DNA from: Curtobacterium sp. MCBA15_009
GTDB taxonomy: Bacteria; Actinomycetota; Actinomycetes; Actinomycetales; Microbacteriaceae
DNA length: 64,000 bases
Reading direction: 5' to 3'
Assembly: GCF_001864895.1 (NCBI RefSeq)
Contig: NZ_MJGO01000007.1
Span: 64,513 to 128,512 of the forward strand
The translations under genes and the position numbers were made by a program. This document shows, one piece after another, positions 35,729-46,461 of this stretch. Below the pieces are notes generated by a model. It ran no database searches, was not told where the DNA came from, and saw nothing but the letters and a program-made list of their open reading frames with translations. Numbering within the stretch: position 1 is the stretch's first letter; each line of letters starts with the position of its first letter.

Positions 35729-37185
35729 TGCCGGACGCCGTCGACGTCGTCGTCGAACGCGCGGACGCCCTGCTCGGGTTCGGGCGCCCCGACGAAGCCA
35801 GGACGGTCCTCGCGGCGGCGGTCGCCAGCGCGCCGGACGACGTGCGGCTCTGGGCGACGCTCGCCCGAGCGGAACGGGCACGGCACGACCACACGGCGAG
35901 CCGGGTCGCCGCGGAACGCGCACTGGCGATCGACCCCGAGCACGCCGGCGCGATGTGGACCCGACTCAACGCGCTCCTCAACACGAACGAGCGGCTCGAG
36001 GCGAAGCGCGCGGCCGACCGGCTGCTCGACCGCAGCCCCGACTGGGCGCAGGCGCACCTGCTCTGGGCCTTCGCGCACACCCGGTGGTCTCGGGCCAAGC
36101 GCACCATCACCGAGGAGCAGATCTGGCCGCTCGCCGACGTGCCGCGGGCCGCGGCCGCCCTCGACCGGGCACTCGAACTGGCCCCGCACGACGCCGTGCT
36201 CCTCGCCGACGCCGCCGGGTGCTACCGCGCCCTGTCCTGGACGGACGAGACCTACCGGCCGCAGGCGACGGCCGCCCTCGACCGCGCCCTCGAACTCGAC
36301 CCGAACAACGAGTGGGTGATGCTCGCGGCGGGATCGGCGATGCACGCACCGGGACGGGTCGCCAACGCGGCCCAGGTGCTCGCGCAGCACCCGACGTCGT
36401 GGGAGGCCCTCCGCCGGGTGGACCACGGGGTCTGGAACCTCGTGTCCATCCCGGTGGCGATCGTCACCTGGTTGCTGCTCGCCTCGGTCCTCGGCGCCCA
36501 CGTGGCGGCGGGCGGCGGCGCGAACGTGGTGACGAAGGCCCTCGGCTGGGCGGTCACCGGAGTCGTGGCTCTCTGGGTGCTGGTGGCCGAGGTGAACTCG
36601 TTCGTGACGTTCCCCCGCGGCCTCCTCCGCCGGACCGCGCGTCGCATCCCGCTCGTGCCGGTCGTCCTCGTGCTGACGGCCGTCACGTGGATCGTGGGAA
36701 CCGGCATCGCGGTGGTGCTGCTCGCCGGCATCGTGCCACCGGACGGCGACCCCGTCGCCACGCTCGTCGCGGTCCTCGCCGTCGCGCTCCTGCTCGAATC
36801 GGCCGCGCGGAGCGCGATCACGATCGCCCGTCGACGGACCCAGGTGCGATCGGGGTTGTGGGCCGGAACGGTCGCCGACCGGGGACGCCGCCGCGAGGAC
36901 GACAGCGACCGGAGCGGAGCGCTCCTCAGCGGCCTGGCCGCCCTCGCCGCGTGGCTCCTCGTCGCCCTGTCGGCGCCGTCCGTCGGCTCCTGGGCTGCGT
37001 GGTCGGTGCCGCTCCTGCTGGCCGCGCGGGTGTTCGTGTTCCGGTTCTCGGCGGAGCTGCTGCGCGCTGACGGCGGACGACGCCGACCGCGTGCCGTGGT
37101 GGACGCCGTGCTCGCGGGCGTGTTCGCCGCCGCGGCACTGGGCACCGTCGGCCTGCAGGTCGCGACGGCACTCGGCGTCGCCTGA
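35728..37185 (+). CDS. TPR-repeat membrane protein coupled to the AAA+ ATPase
   Basis: A 485-residue protein. The N-terminal half (about 1-225) contains several TPR units ending in LDRALELAPHD and LDRALELDPNN. The second half has about five to six hydrophobic spans (near 235-255, 265-290, 310-340, 345-365, 395-420, 450-475). I recognise no enzyme motif. The ATG overlaps the upstream TGA by 1 nt. The pair looks like a membrane adaptor with its own ATPase. Confidence 0.85.
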   Translation: MPDAVDVVVERADALLGFGRPDEARTVLAAAVASAPDDVRLWATLARAERARHDHTASRVAAERALAIDPEHAGAMWTRLNALLNTNERLEAKRAADRLLDRSPDWAQAHLLWAFAHTRWSRAKRTITEEQIWPLADVPRAAAALDRALELAPHDAVLLADAAGCYRALSWTDETYRPQATAALDRALELDPNNEWVMLAAGSAMHAPGRVANAAQVLAQHPTSWEALRRVDHGVWNLVSIPVAIVTWLLLASVLGAHVAAGGGANVVTKALGWAVTGVVALWVLVAEVNSFVTFPRGLLRRTARRIPLVPVVLVLTAVTWIVGTGIAVVLLAGIVPPDGDPVATLVAVLAVALLLESAARSAITIARRRTQVRSGLWAGTVADRGRRREDDSDRSGALLSGLAALAAWLLVALSAPSVGSWAAWSVPLLLAARVFVFRFSAELLRADGGRRRPRAVVDAVLAGVFAAAALGTVGLQVATALGVA

Positions 37186-37211
37186 CCGCCGGTCGGGGCC
37201 CGTCGCCTGGT

Positions 37212-37239
37212 GCTCGGTGCTCGGTGCTCGGCGCTCGGC
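37212..37239. repeat. Heptamer microsatellite (GCTCGGY x4)
   Basis: Four tandem copies of GCTCGGT or GCTCGGC between the convergent TPR and pdxT genes. Confidence 0.85.
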
Positions 37240-37266
37240 CCCGCCGTGCACGGCGGCGCTCCGCGG

Positions 37267-37860
37267 TCAGGCGGTGCGGACCAGGTCCAGGAAGCGCCGG
37301 TGGAAGCGGTCCTCGCCCGCGACCTCCGGGTGGAACGCACTCGCGATGACGTTGCCCTGCTGCACCGCCACCACCTGGCCGTCCGGCAGGGCACCGAGCA
37401 CGTGCACGTCGTCGCCGTGCTGCTCGACCACCGGCGCGCGGATGAAGACCGCGTGCACGGGGGCCTCGCCGAGGTCCGGCATCGGGATGTCGGTCTCGAA
37501 CGAGTCGTTCTGCGCGCCGAAGGCGTTGCGCCGCACCGTGGTGTCGAGCACGTCGAGCGTCTGCTGCCCAGGGATCCCGGCGGCGATCCGCGACGACAGC
37601 ATGATCATGCCGGCACACGTGCCGTACGTCGGTAGTCCCCCGCGGATCGCCTCGGACAGCGGGGCGGCGACGCCGAACGCGCGGGAAAGCTTGTCCATCA
37701 CGCTGGACTCGCCGCCGGGGATCACGACGCCGTCGAGTGACGCGATCTCCTCCGGTCGACGGAGCGGCACGACGTCGGCGCCGAGCTCGGTCAACGACGC
37801 GATGTGCTCACGGAAGTCGCCCTGCAGCGCGAGGACCCCGATGCGGGGCCGGGCACTCAC
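37267..37860 (-). CDS. pdxT: Pyridoxal 5'-phosphate synthase glutaminase subunit
   Basis: A 197-residue class I glutamine amidotransferase with Cys82 in GTCAGM, His177 and Glu179 in FHPE, and the PdxT-specific [11 protein letters not shown]. It makes ammonia for PdxS. The GTG start overlaps the pdxS stop by 4 nt. Confidence 0.97.
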   Translation of the reverse strand: MSARPRIGVLALQGDFREHIASLTELGADVVPLRRPEEIASLDGVVIPGGESSVMDKLSRAFGVAAPLSEAIRGGLPTYGTCAGMIMLSSRIAAGIPGQQTLDVLDTTVRRNAFGAQNDSFETDIPMPDLGEAPVHAVFIRAPVVEQHGDDVHVLGALPDGQVVAVQQGNVIASAFHPEVAGEDRFHRRFLDLVRTA

Positions 37861-38777
37861 CAGCCGCGCTCGGCGAGACGGTGCGGCGCGGGGACGTCGG
37901 CGACGTTGATGCCGACCATCGCCTCGCCGAGCCCGCGGGACACCTCGGCGATGACCTTCGGGTCGTCGTGGAAGGTGACGGCCTTGACGATCGCCGCGGC
38001 ACGCTTGGCGGGGTCGCCGGACTTGAAGATGCCGGACCCGACGAACACGCCGTCGGCACCGAGCTGCATCATCATCGCGGCGTCGGCCGGGGTGGCGACA
38101 CCGCCGGCGGTGAAGAGCACGACGGGCAGCTTGCCGGTGCGGGCGACCTCCTGCACGACGTCGATCGGGGCCTGGAGCTCCTTCGCGGCGACGTAGAGCT
38201 CGTCCTCCTTGAGGTTGCGCAGCGCCGCGATCTCCTTGCTGATCGTGCGGATGTGCTTCGTGGCCTCGGACACGTCACCCGTGCCGGCCTCGCCCTTGGA
38301 ACGGATCATCGCCGCGCCCTCGGTGATGCGACGGAGCGCCTCGCCCAGGTTGGTGGCACCGCAGACGAAGGGGGTGGTGAACTTCCACTTGTCGATGTGG
38401 TTGACGTAGTCGGCCGGCGACAGGACCTCGGACTCGTCGATGTAGTCGACACCGAGCTCCTGCAGGACCTGGGCCTCGACGAAGTGACCGATGCGGGCCT
38501 TCGCCATGACCGGGATCGACACGGCGGCGATGATCTCCTCGATCATCGACGGGTCGGACATGCGGGCCACGCCGCCCTGGGCGCGGATGTCGGCGGGGAC
38601 ACGCTCGAGGGCCATGACGGCGGTCGCGCCGGCCTCTTCCGCGATGCGGGCCTGCTCGGCGTCGACGACGTCCATGATGACGCCGCCCTTGAGCATCTCC
38701 GCGAGTCCGCGCTTGACGCGGTCGGAGCCGGTGATCGAGGTGCCGGGGGTGCTCGGGGTGCTGCTGCTGTCGCTCAT
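37857..38777 (-). CDS. pdxS: Pyridoxal 5'-phosphate synthase lyase subunit
   Basis: A 306-residue PdxS. Lys93 in VMAKARIGH forms the Schiff base with ribose-5-phosphate, and Asp36 lies in [13 protein letters not shown]. It condenses ribulose/ribose-5-phosphate, glyceraldehyde-3-phosphate and ammonia to vitamin B6. It follows the HIT gene by 12 bp but has its own TAGACT hexamer. Confidence 0.98.
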   Translation of the reverse strand: MSDSSSTPSTPGTSITGSDRVKRGLAEMLKGGVIMDVVDAEQARIAEEAGATAVMALERVPADIRAQGGVARMSDPSMIEEIIAAVSIPVMAKARIGHFVEAQVLQELGVDYIDESEVLSPADYVNHIDKWKFTTPFVCGATNLGEALRRITEGAAMIRSKGEAGTGDVSEATKHIRTISKEIAALRNLKEDELYVAAKELQAPIDVVQEVARTGKLPVVLFTAGGVATPADAAMMMQLGADGVFVGSGIFKSGDPAKRAAAIVKAVTFHDDPKVIAEVSRGLGEAMVGINVADVPAPHRLAERGW

Positions 38778-38786
38778 GATGCCGAC

Positions 38787-38792
38787 AGTCTA
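38787..38792 (-). promoter_or_regulatory. -10 element (TAGACT) of pdxS overlapping the HIT stop codon
   Basis: On the minus strand the TAG stop of the HIT gene is the first half of TAGACT, 9 nt before the pdxS ATG. The predicted 5' leader would be about 2 nt. Confidence 0.45.
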
Positions 38793-39517
38793 GTGCTGTA
38801 CGGGCCAGCCCTCGGCGACGAGTCGGCGGGTCTCGCCGAGCATCTGCGACATCGACTTCGTCCGGGCGATGATCGGGAAGAAGTTCGCGTCGGACGCCCA
38901 CCGCGGCACGATGTGCTGGTGCAGGTGCGCGGCGATGCCCGCCCCGGCGACCTCGCCCTGGTTCATGCCGATGTTGAAGCCGTCGCAGTGGGACACCTGC
39001 CGGAGCACGCGCATCGCGGTCTGTGTGAGCTCCCCCATCTCGCGCAGCTCGTCCGGGGTCGCCTCGTCGTAGAGCGGGACGTGGCGGTACGGGCACACGA
39101 GCAGGTGGCCGTTGTTGTACGGGAAGAGGTTGAGCAGGACGTAGGCGTGCTCGCCGCGCGCGACGATGAGGGCGTCCTCGTCGGACTTGTGCGGGGCCTC
39201 GCAGAACGGGCAGTCGTCGCGGTGGCCGCGGCCCTCGCCCTCGCGCCCGGCGTCGATGTACGCCATCCGGTGCGGGTTCCAGAGTCGTTGGAACGCGTCC
39301 GGCACCGCGGCGCCGGTCGCGGCGTCGCGGATCACGAGCGGGTCGTCGACCCCGCCGGCACCAGCCGGACCAGCCGCCCCGATCAGGTCCGGCACACCGG
39401 TCGGCTCCGGCGCGCCGACCGGGCCCGACGCGTCGGGAGCGGCCCGCGACCCGGGACCGGCCACGTCGTCGACGCGACCGGTCCCGGGGACGGGATCCGT
39501 GCCTCCTGGGATGGTCA

Positions 39518-39518
<1 letters not shown>
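38790..39518 (-). CDS. HIT family hydrolase
   Basis: A 242-residue HIT-domain protein. The catalytic triad histidines are in HLHQHIVPRW (198, 200, 202). A zinc-type CPFCEAPHK is near residue 103, and HAYVLLNLFPYNNGHLLVCPYRH is typical of the actinobacterial Ap4A-hydrolase/phosphorylase-like group. Residues 1-60 are a Gly/Pro/Ala linker, longer than usual. It overlaps thrS by 1 nt (TGATG). Confidence 0.93.
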
Positions 39519-41539
<2,021 letters not shown>

Positions 41540-41614
41540 GATGATGGGACTCCTCGATCGAATTGGTGCGTCAAGACTAGTGCGCACGCGGGGCCCGCGG
41601 ACGCGCCTGTGGGA

Positions 41615-42157
41615 TCAGGCCGGGACGGCACCGAGCGTCGCGACGGGCAGGCGCGGCTCGAGCCGCTCGCGCCCGGACAGCCCGTCGAGCTCGAGCAGCG
41701 CCGCGAAGCCGATCGCCTCGTAGCCGGCGCGTTCGAGCAGCGTGATGGTGGCCGCGCCGGTCCCCCCGGTGGCGAGCACGTCGTCCACCACGAGCACGCG
41801 GGTGCCGGCGGGCAACTGCCCGGGCCGGAGCTCGAGCTCGGCCTCGCCGTACTCGAGCGCGTACTGCTCGCTGAGCACCTCGCCGGGCAGCTTGCCGGCC
41901 TTCCGCACGGTCAGCACGCCGACCTGGTGCTGGGCGGCGATGCCCCCGGCGAGGGCGAAGCCCCGGGCCTCGATGCCGGCGACGGCGTCGAACCCGGCCC
42001 CCACCGCGAACGGTGCCGCGAGTGCCTCGCACACGCGGCCGAACGCGACGGCGTCCGAGAACACCGGCGTCACGTCGCGGAACAGCACCCCCGGCTTCGG
42101 GAAGTCCGGTACGAGGGCGGTGAGGCGTTCGACGAGTGCAGCTGCGGTTTCGGTCAC
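41615..42157 (-). CDS. apt: Adenine phosphoribosyltransferase
   Basis: A 180-residue Apt. The PRPP loop is VLVVDDVLATGGT, and VAGIEARGFALAG with KLPG is the adenine/flexible-loop region. It recycles adenine to AMP. The GTG at 42157 is preceded by TACCGT with 6 nt between (42164-42169), a leaderless layout; no ribosome site. It precedes thrS on the same strand by 75 bp. Confidence 0.97.
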   Translation of the reverse strand: MTETAAALVERLTALVPDFPKPGVLFRDVTPVFSDAVAFGRVCEALAAPFAVGAGFDAVAGIEARGFALAGGIAAQHQVGVLTVRKAGKLPGEVLSEQYALEYGEAELELRPGQLPAGTRVLVVDDVLATGGTGAATITLLERAGYEAIGFAALLELDGLSGRERLEPRLPVATLGAVPA

Positions 42158-42163
42158 CCGACA

Positions 42164-42169
42164 ACGGTA
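42164..42169 (-). promoter_or_regulatory. -10 element (TACCGT) of apt
   Basis: Minus-strand TACCGT, 6 nt, then GTG. Confidence 0.5.
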
Positions 42170-42250
42170 CGGGAGGCCCGGGGTGCGTCCGACACGGTGG
42201 CCGCGCGAAGGCGGACGTGGGGTCGGCGCGGATGCGCTGCGCACGACCGA

Positions 42251-42290
42251 AGTCACCTCGAACCGTGCGGCGACGTGGTCCGAGGTGACT
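42251..42290. repeat. 40-bp palindrome with perfect 10-bp arms
   Basis: AGTCACCTCG (42251-42260) and its exact complement (42281-42290) enclose 20 bp, upstream of apt. Confidence 0.85.
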
Positions 42291-42310
42291 TTGACTGTGC
42301 GACGTTCGAC

Positions 42311-42781
42311 GCCCGGTCCGCCGCGCGCGTTCCGTCCCATCGCGGGCGGCATGGGATGCAGAACCGCGCGTAGGGAGCAGCAACGAACGGTCGCCCATGC
42401 GCGGAACCGCCCACCATGCGCGAGACCGCCGACGGCGACGGGCTCGGGAGGCACGCCCCACCCCCTCCGCGCACGTTCTGTCCCATCGCGCGCAGCATGG
42501 GAAGCGGAATCGCGCGTAGGAGGCCGGCAGGAACGGACTGCCGAGGCGACAGCGACGGGCTCGGGAGGCGCGCCCCACCCCCGCCGCGCACGTTCCGTCC
42601 CATCGCACGCGGCATGGGAAGCGGAATCGCGCATGGGGAGTCGGAACGAACGGCCTGCCGACGCGACGGCGACGGGCTCGGGAGGCGCGCCCCACCCCCG
42701 CCACGAACGTTCCGTCCCATCGCACGCGACATGGGAAGCGGAACCGCGCGTAGGGGGCCGGAAGGAACGGCCGCCTACGCG
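42311..42781. repeat. Tandem 117-bp repeats with an embedded hairpin
   Basis: Three units start at 42431, 42548 and 42665 (period exactly 117), preceded by a diverged partial unit from about 42311. Each contains TCCCAT-N10-ATGGGA, at 42335, 42481, 42598 and 42715, with longer arms outside. The period is a multiple of three, so translated frames repeat every 39 residues, but I do not support a protein here. Confidence 0.88.
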
Positions 42782-42829
42782 CGGAACACCTCACCACGCG
42801 CGGAACAGCTGCCTACGCGCGAAACTGCA

Positions 42830-42861
42830 CCCGAGCACCCGAGCACCCGAGCACCCGAGCG
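42830..42861. repeat. Octamer microsatellite (CCCGAGCA x4)
   Basis: Four tandem copies of CCCGAGCA, the last ending in G, 28 bp past the end of the 78-residue ORF. Confidence 0.85.
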
Positions 42862-42888
42862 CCCGCGCGCCGCAGCAGCACGGCGCCG

Positions 42889-43125
42889 TCAGCGCCACTG
42901 GCGCAGCGGGGCGGCGGCCTGCTGCAGCCAGCGGTCCTCGCGGGCCTGCCGTTCGCGCTGCAGGCGGAGGCGCGTCGCCGGGTCGGGTCGCGGCCGGACC
43001 CGACGGGTGCGGCGGCTCCAGATGATGAGGGCCAGACCGAGGCGGAGCGCGAGTCGGTCGGCGAGGGAGACCCGGCGCGGCGCCGGGTGGAGATCGGGTG
43101 GGCGGGTGGTGGTCTTGACGGACAC
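42889..43125 (-). CDS. Small basic protein with one membrane span
   Basis: A 78-residue ORF: a short polar start (SVKTTTRPP), one hydrophobic segment (about 25-42, RLALRLGLALIIWSRR) and an Arg-rich, Gln-rich tail. The GTG at 43125 has AAAGG upstream. The longer in-frame reading to 43512 loses the GC-rich third codon positions and is not supported. No family recognised. Confidence 0.62.
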   Translation of the reverse strand: MSVKTTTRPPDLHPAPRRVSLADRLALRLGLALIIWSRRTRRVRPRPDPATRLRLQRERQAREDRWLQQAAAPLRQWR

Positions 43126-43477
43126 GATGATGCCTTTCGGGCACGACGGAACTGCCCGGCTCGCGGGCACGACGGAATCGTCCGTCGTCGGGCGACGACG
43201 GGAATGCGCAGGAATGCGCGCCGCGACCGTCAGGGAATGCCGGACGGTGCGGTACGGGAATGCACGGACCACGAGCGCCGGACTGCACCTCGACACCGTC
43301 GGACCCCGATCGTCGGCGACCGATCGACGCACGTCAGGTGTGCGACGACCGGCCGATCGGTGATCGGTGGATCCGTCGTGTCCGTTGCGCGATCGGCCTG
43401 CGATCGGCTCGGCACGGGCGGTCCGCGACGACGAGGTCAGCGGACGGAGATGTCGGGAGGGAGTCGGACGCCCCGGG
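43126..43477. other. 352 bp without a supported gene; GGAATGC motif cluster
   Basis: GGAATGC occurs four times (43201, 43211, 43234, 43257) and many GATCGG/CGATCG motifs lie at about 43310-43420. It separates two small minus-strand ORFs and may be part of their leader or control region. Confidence 0.6.
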
Positions 43478-43549
43478 TCAGCGGACGCGGAACGGGGTAC
43501 CGACGCGGCCACGCGTTCCGCGGAACGGAGTGGTTGCAGGAATCATCAT
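43478..43549 (-). CDS. Candidate 23-residue basic peptide
   Basis: ATGATG start with GAAAGGGGG ten bases upstream, encoding 23 residues with a TPFRGTRGRVGTPFR repeat, six arginines and no acidic residue. A TTGCGC-N18-TAGTGT promoter lies about 50 bp upstream. It could be a leader peptide or a small stand-alone product. Support is the ribosome site and promoter only. Confidence 0.4.
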   Translation of the reverse strand: MMIPATTPFRGTRGRVGTPFRVR

Positions 43550-43605
43550 GGTCGGCCCCCTTTCGGTCTCGAGCTGTTCGGGTCGCTGGCTTTCGCGACG
43601 CTCGA

Positions 43606-43635
43606 ACACTATCCGTAGGACATTCCCGAGCGCAA
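43606..43635 (-). promoter_or_regulatory. Sigma-A-type promoter before the 23-residue ORF
   Basis: Minus strand: -35 TTGCGC (43630-43635), 18-bp spacer, -10 TAGTGT (43606-43611). The palindrome CATTCGCGAATG (43664-43675) lies upstream. Confidence 0.5.
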
Positions 43636-43695
43636 GCCTTTCCCACACATTCTTCCGGAATTGCATTCGCGAATGTCGGGGCGGCGGCCCGCGGA

Positions 43696-43734
43696 CACGA
43701 CGGCCCGGTACCGAACCGGTACCGGGCCGTCGTG
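43696..43734 (-). terminator. clpC terminator hairpin
   Basis: Perfect 18-bp arms (43696-43713, 43717-43734) with an AAC loop, 25 bp after the clp stop. Confidence 0.8.
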
Positions 43735-43758
43735 CGGGTGCCCGTGCGGGCGGTGTCG

Positions 43759-46365
43759 CTACAGTGCCGCGTGCTCCGCGACGGTCGCCGTCAGGGTCTC
43801 GCCAGCGACGCCGATCCGGACGGTGTCGCCCGCGCCGGCCGCGCCCTCGACCACCAGGGTCGCGATGCGGTCGTCGACCTCGCGCTGGATGAGGCGGCGG
43901 AGCGGACGTGCGCCGTACTCCGGCTCGTAGCCGTGCTCGGCGAGCCAGTCGACCGCGGCGTCGGACACCGACAGGACCATGTCCTGCGCGACGAGCCGGA
44001 GCGCGGTGTCCTGCAGGAGCAGGGACACGATCGACGCGATCTGCGACCGGTCGAGCTTGCGGAACAGCACGACCTCGTCGATGCGGTTGATGAACTCGGG
44101 CCGCATCGCCTCGCGGAGCTTGCCCATCACGCGGGCCCGCAGGTCGTCCTCGGCGTACCCGTCGGTGGCGCCGACCGGCGCGAAGCCGAGCGCTCCCGAG
44201 CGGGAGGCCAGGAACTCCGAGCCGATGTTCGACGTCATGATGACGACGGTGTTCCGGAAGTCGACCGTCCGACCCTGTCCGTCGGTGAGCCGGCCGTCGT
44301 CGAGCACCTGCAGCAGCAGGTTGAAGACGTCCGGGTGGGCCTTCTCGACCTCGTCGAGCAGGATCACCGAGTACGGGTTGCGGCGGACCCGCTCGGTGAG
44401 CTGGCCGGCCTCGTCGTAGCCGACGTACCCGGGAGGGGCACCGACCAGGCGGGACACCGTGTGGCGCTCGCCGAACTCGCTCATGTCGAAGCGGAGGATG
44501 GCGGACTCGTCACCGAACAGCGACGACGCGAGGGCCTTCGCGAGTTCGGTCTTGCCGACGCCCGTCGGGCCGAGGAACAGGAAGCTGCCGACCGGACGAC
44601 GGGGGTCGCCCATGCCGGTCCGGCTGCGCCGCACCGCGGTCGCGATCGCCCGCACGGCGTCATCCTGGCCGACGACGCGGTCGTGCAGCTCGGACTCGAG
44701 GGCGGCGAGCCGCGTCTTGTCGGCCGAACCGAGGCGGGTCACCGGGATGCCGGTGGCGCGTGACACCACGGCGGCGATGTCACCCTCCGTGATCGACGTG
44801 TCCGCGCGCTCCGGACGGGAGGCGCGGGTTGCGTCCGCCGACGAGGCGGCGGTGATCCGGGCCTCCAGTCCGACGATCTCGTCGCGCAGGTCGGACGCTT
44901 CCTCGTAGTGCTCCTCGGCGACCGCGCGGTCCTTGCGGCCCGTCAGGTCGGCGACCTGGGCACGCAGGGCGTCGACGTCGACGTCGCCCGACAGGGCGAG
45001 GCGACGGCGTGCACCGGCCTGGTCGACGAGGTCGATGGCCTTGTCGGGCAGGTGCCGGTCGGTCACGTACCGGTGCGAGAGCTCGACGGCGGCGCGGAGT
45101 GCCTCGGGCGTGTAGACGACGCCGTGGTGCTCCTCGTAGCGCGGGGCGAGGCCGGTCAGGATCGCGACGGCGTCCTCGACGGTCGGCTCCCCCACCGTGA
45201 CGGGCTGGAAGCGGCGCTCGAGCGCAGCGTCCTTCTCGATCCGGCGGTACTCGTTCAGCGTCGTCGCGCCGACCAGGTGCAGGTCGCCGCGGGCGAGCCG
45301 TGGCTTGAGGATGTTGCCGGCGTCCATCGAGCCGCCCTCACCGCCGCCGCCGGCGCCGACGACGGTGTGGAGCTCGTCGACGAAGACGATGAGTTCGTCG
45401 GCGTGCGCCGCGATCTCGTCCATCGCCTTCGTGAGGCGTTCCTCGAAGTCGCCGCGGAAGCGGGTGCCGGCGAGCATGCCGGGCAGGTCGAGCGCGACGA
45501 CCCGCTTGCCCTGCAGCAGGGCGGGGACGTCACCGTCGACGATGCGCTGGGCGAGGCCCTCGACGATCGCGGTCTTGCCGACACCGGGCTCGCCGATCAG
45601 CACCGGGTTGTTCTTGGTGCGGCGGAGCAGGATCTCGACGGTCTGCTCGATCTCCTCGGCGCGGCCGATCACCGGGTCGACGTGCCCGTCGCGGGCACGG
45701 GCGGTGAGGTCGGTGCCGAACTGGTCGAGCGTCGGGGTGTCGCTGTCGGTGGCCTGGTCGGTGCCGACGGCATCGGGTGTTCCGGGCACGGGGCGCCCCT
45801 CTCTCGCGGCGGCGGCAGCCTGTGCCGCGTAGTCCTGCATGACCTGCGGGGTGATGCCGGCGCTGGCGAGCAGCTGCCCGGTCACGGTCTCCTGGTCCAT
45901 CACGAGCGCGAAGAAGACGTGCTCGGGGTCGGTGTAGGTGCTGCCGAAGCCGCGCGCGGCCTGCGTCGCCTCGACGAGGATGCGCTGTGCGGTGGCGGTC
46001 AGTGCCGGGCGACCGGACTGCTCGGCCAGCGGCTCGTGCGCCATAGGCAGGCGCTGCTCGATCTCGTCGGCGAGGCGCTCGGGGTCGACCCCGGCGGAGC
46101 GCACGACGGCGTCGAACGGTTCGGTGCGGACGAGCACGTGCAGGACGTGCAGTGCGTCGACCTCGCGCTGGCCCTGCGCGACCGCGTACTCGGCGGTGTG
46201 CTGGAGCAGCTCGTGGGTCCGGCGGCTGAGCAGCCGGGTGATGTCGACCGGTCGGCCGAACGCGCGGACGCGCTGCTGGTCACCGGTGCGCTGTGCCGCG
46301 AGCAGGCGGGCGAGGAACTCGTCGAACGAGTCGTTGCTGCCGGTCGGGCCGAACGTGTCTGGCAA
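43759..46365 (-). CDS. ClpC-type AAA+ unfoldase (HspR-controlled)
   Basis: An 868-residue class I Clp ATPase. The N-domain spans about 40-170. NBD1 has GEPGVGKTAIVEG (near 258) and IVFVDELHTVVGAG; NBD2 has GPTGVGKTELAKAL (near 575) and VILLDEVEKAHPD. The middle domain is short and UvrB-like (RKDRAVAEEHYEEASDLRDEI), so ClpC rather than ClpB. SGALGFAP supplies a ClpP-docking LGF loop. The start is TTG at 46365 with a perfect AGGAGG. The HAIR box upstream indicates heat-shock control, which is more often seen on clpB. It is probably a second ClpC. Confidence 0.94.
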   Translation of the reverse strand: MPDTFGPTGSNDSFDEFLARLLAAQRTGDQQRVRAFGRPVDITRLLSRRTHELLQHTAEYAVAQGQREVDALHVLHVLVRTEPFDAVVRSAGVDPERLADEIEQRLPMAHEPLAEQSGRPALTATAQRILVEATQAARGFGSTYTDPEHVFFALVMDQETVTGQLLASAGITPQVMQDYAAQAAAAAREGRPVPGTPDAVGTDQATDSDTPTLDQFGTDLTARARDGHVDPVIGRAEEIEQTVEILLRRTKNNPVLIGEPGVGKTAIVEGLAQRIVDGDVPALLQGKRVVALDLPGMLAGTRFRGDFEERLTKAMDEIAAHADELIVFVDELHTVVGAGGGGEGGSMDAGNILKPRLARGDLHLVGATTLNEYRRIEKDAALERRFQPVTVGEPTVEDAVAILTGLAPRYEEHHGVVYTPEALRAAVELSHRYVTDRHLPDKAIDLVDQAGARRRLALSGDVDVDALRAQVADLTGRKDRAVAEEHYEEASDLRDEIVGLEARITAASSADATRASRPERADTSITEGDIAAVVSRATGIPVTRLGSADKTRLAALESELHDRVVGQDDAVRAIATAVRRSRTGMGDPRRPVGSFLFLGPTGVGKTELAKALASSLFGDESAILRFDMSEFGERHTVSRLVGAPPGYVGYDEAGQLTERVRRNPYSVILLDEVEKAHPDVFNLLLQVLDDGRLTDGQGRTVDFRNTVVIMTSNIGSEFLASRSGALGFAPVGATDGYAEDDLRARVMGKLREAMRPEFINRIDEVVLFRKLDRSQIASIVSLLLQDTALRLVAQDMVLSVSDAAVDWLAEHGYEPEYGARPLRRLIQREVDDRIATLVVEGAAGAGDTVRIGVAGETLTATVAEHAAL

Positions 46366-46382
46366 AGGGACCTCCTGGGGAA

Positions 46383-46403
46383 CTTGAGTGCCTTCGACTC
46401 AAT
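46383..46403. promoter_or_regulatory. HAIR box (HspR operator)
   Basis: CTTGAGT-N7-ACTCAAT, one mismatch from the CTTGAGT-N7-ACTCAAG consensus, 18 bp upstream of the clp TTG start. Confidence 0.85.
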
Positions 46404-46461
46404 GCAACGCAGGAGGGCCCGGGTCATTCCCGGGTACGGGAGAAACTTGCGGCGACCCGAC

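Noticed and set aside
36916..36925. GGAGCGCTCC as a second CebR-like box
   Set aside because: It lies inside the TPR membrane protein coding region and matches only the 10-bp core.
42311..42781. CRISPR array
   Set aside because: The units are contiguous 117-bp tandem copies, not short repeats with unique spacers, and no cas gene is near.
42157..42797. Minus-strand reading through the 117-bp repeats giving 39-residue repeats
   Set aside because: Cys/Arg/Trp-rich, no ribosome site, no host-like codon bias, and it continues into apt as an N-terminal extension that the Apt family lacks.
43126..43512. N-terminal extension of the 78-residue ORF
   Set aside because: Third codon positions lose the strong G/C preference, and the region holds the GGAATGC repeats.
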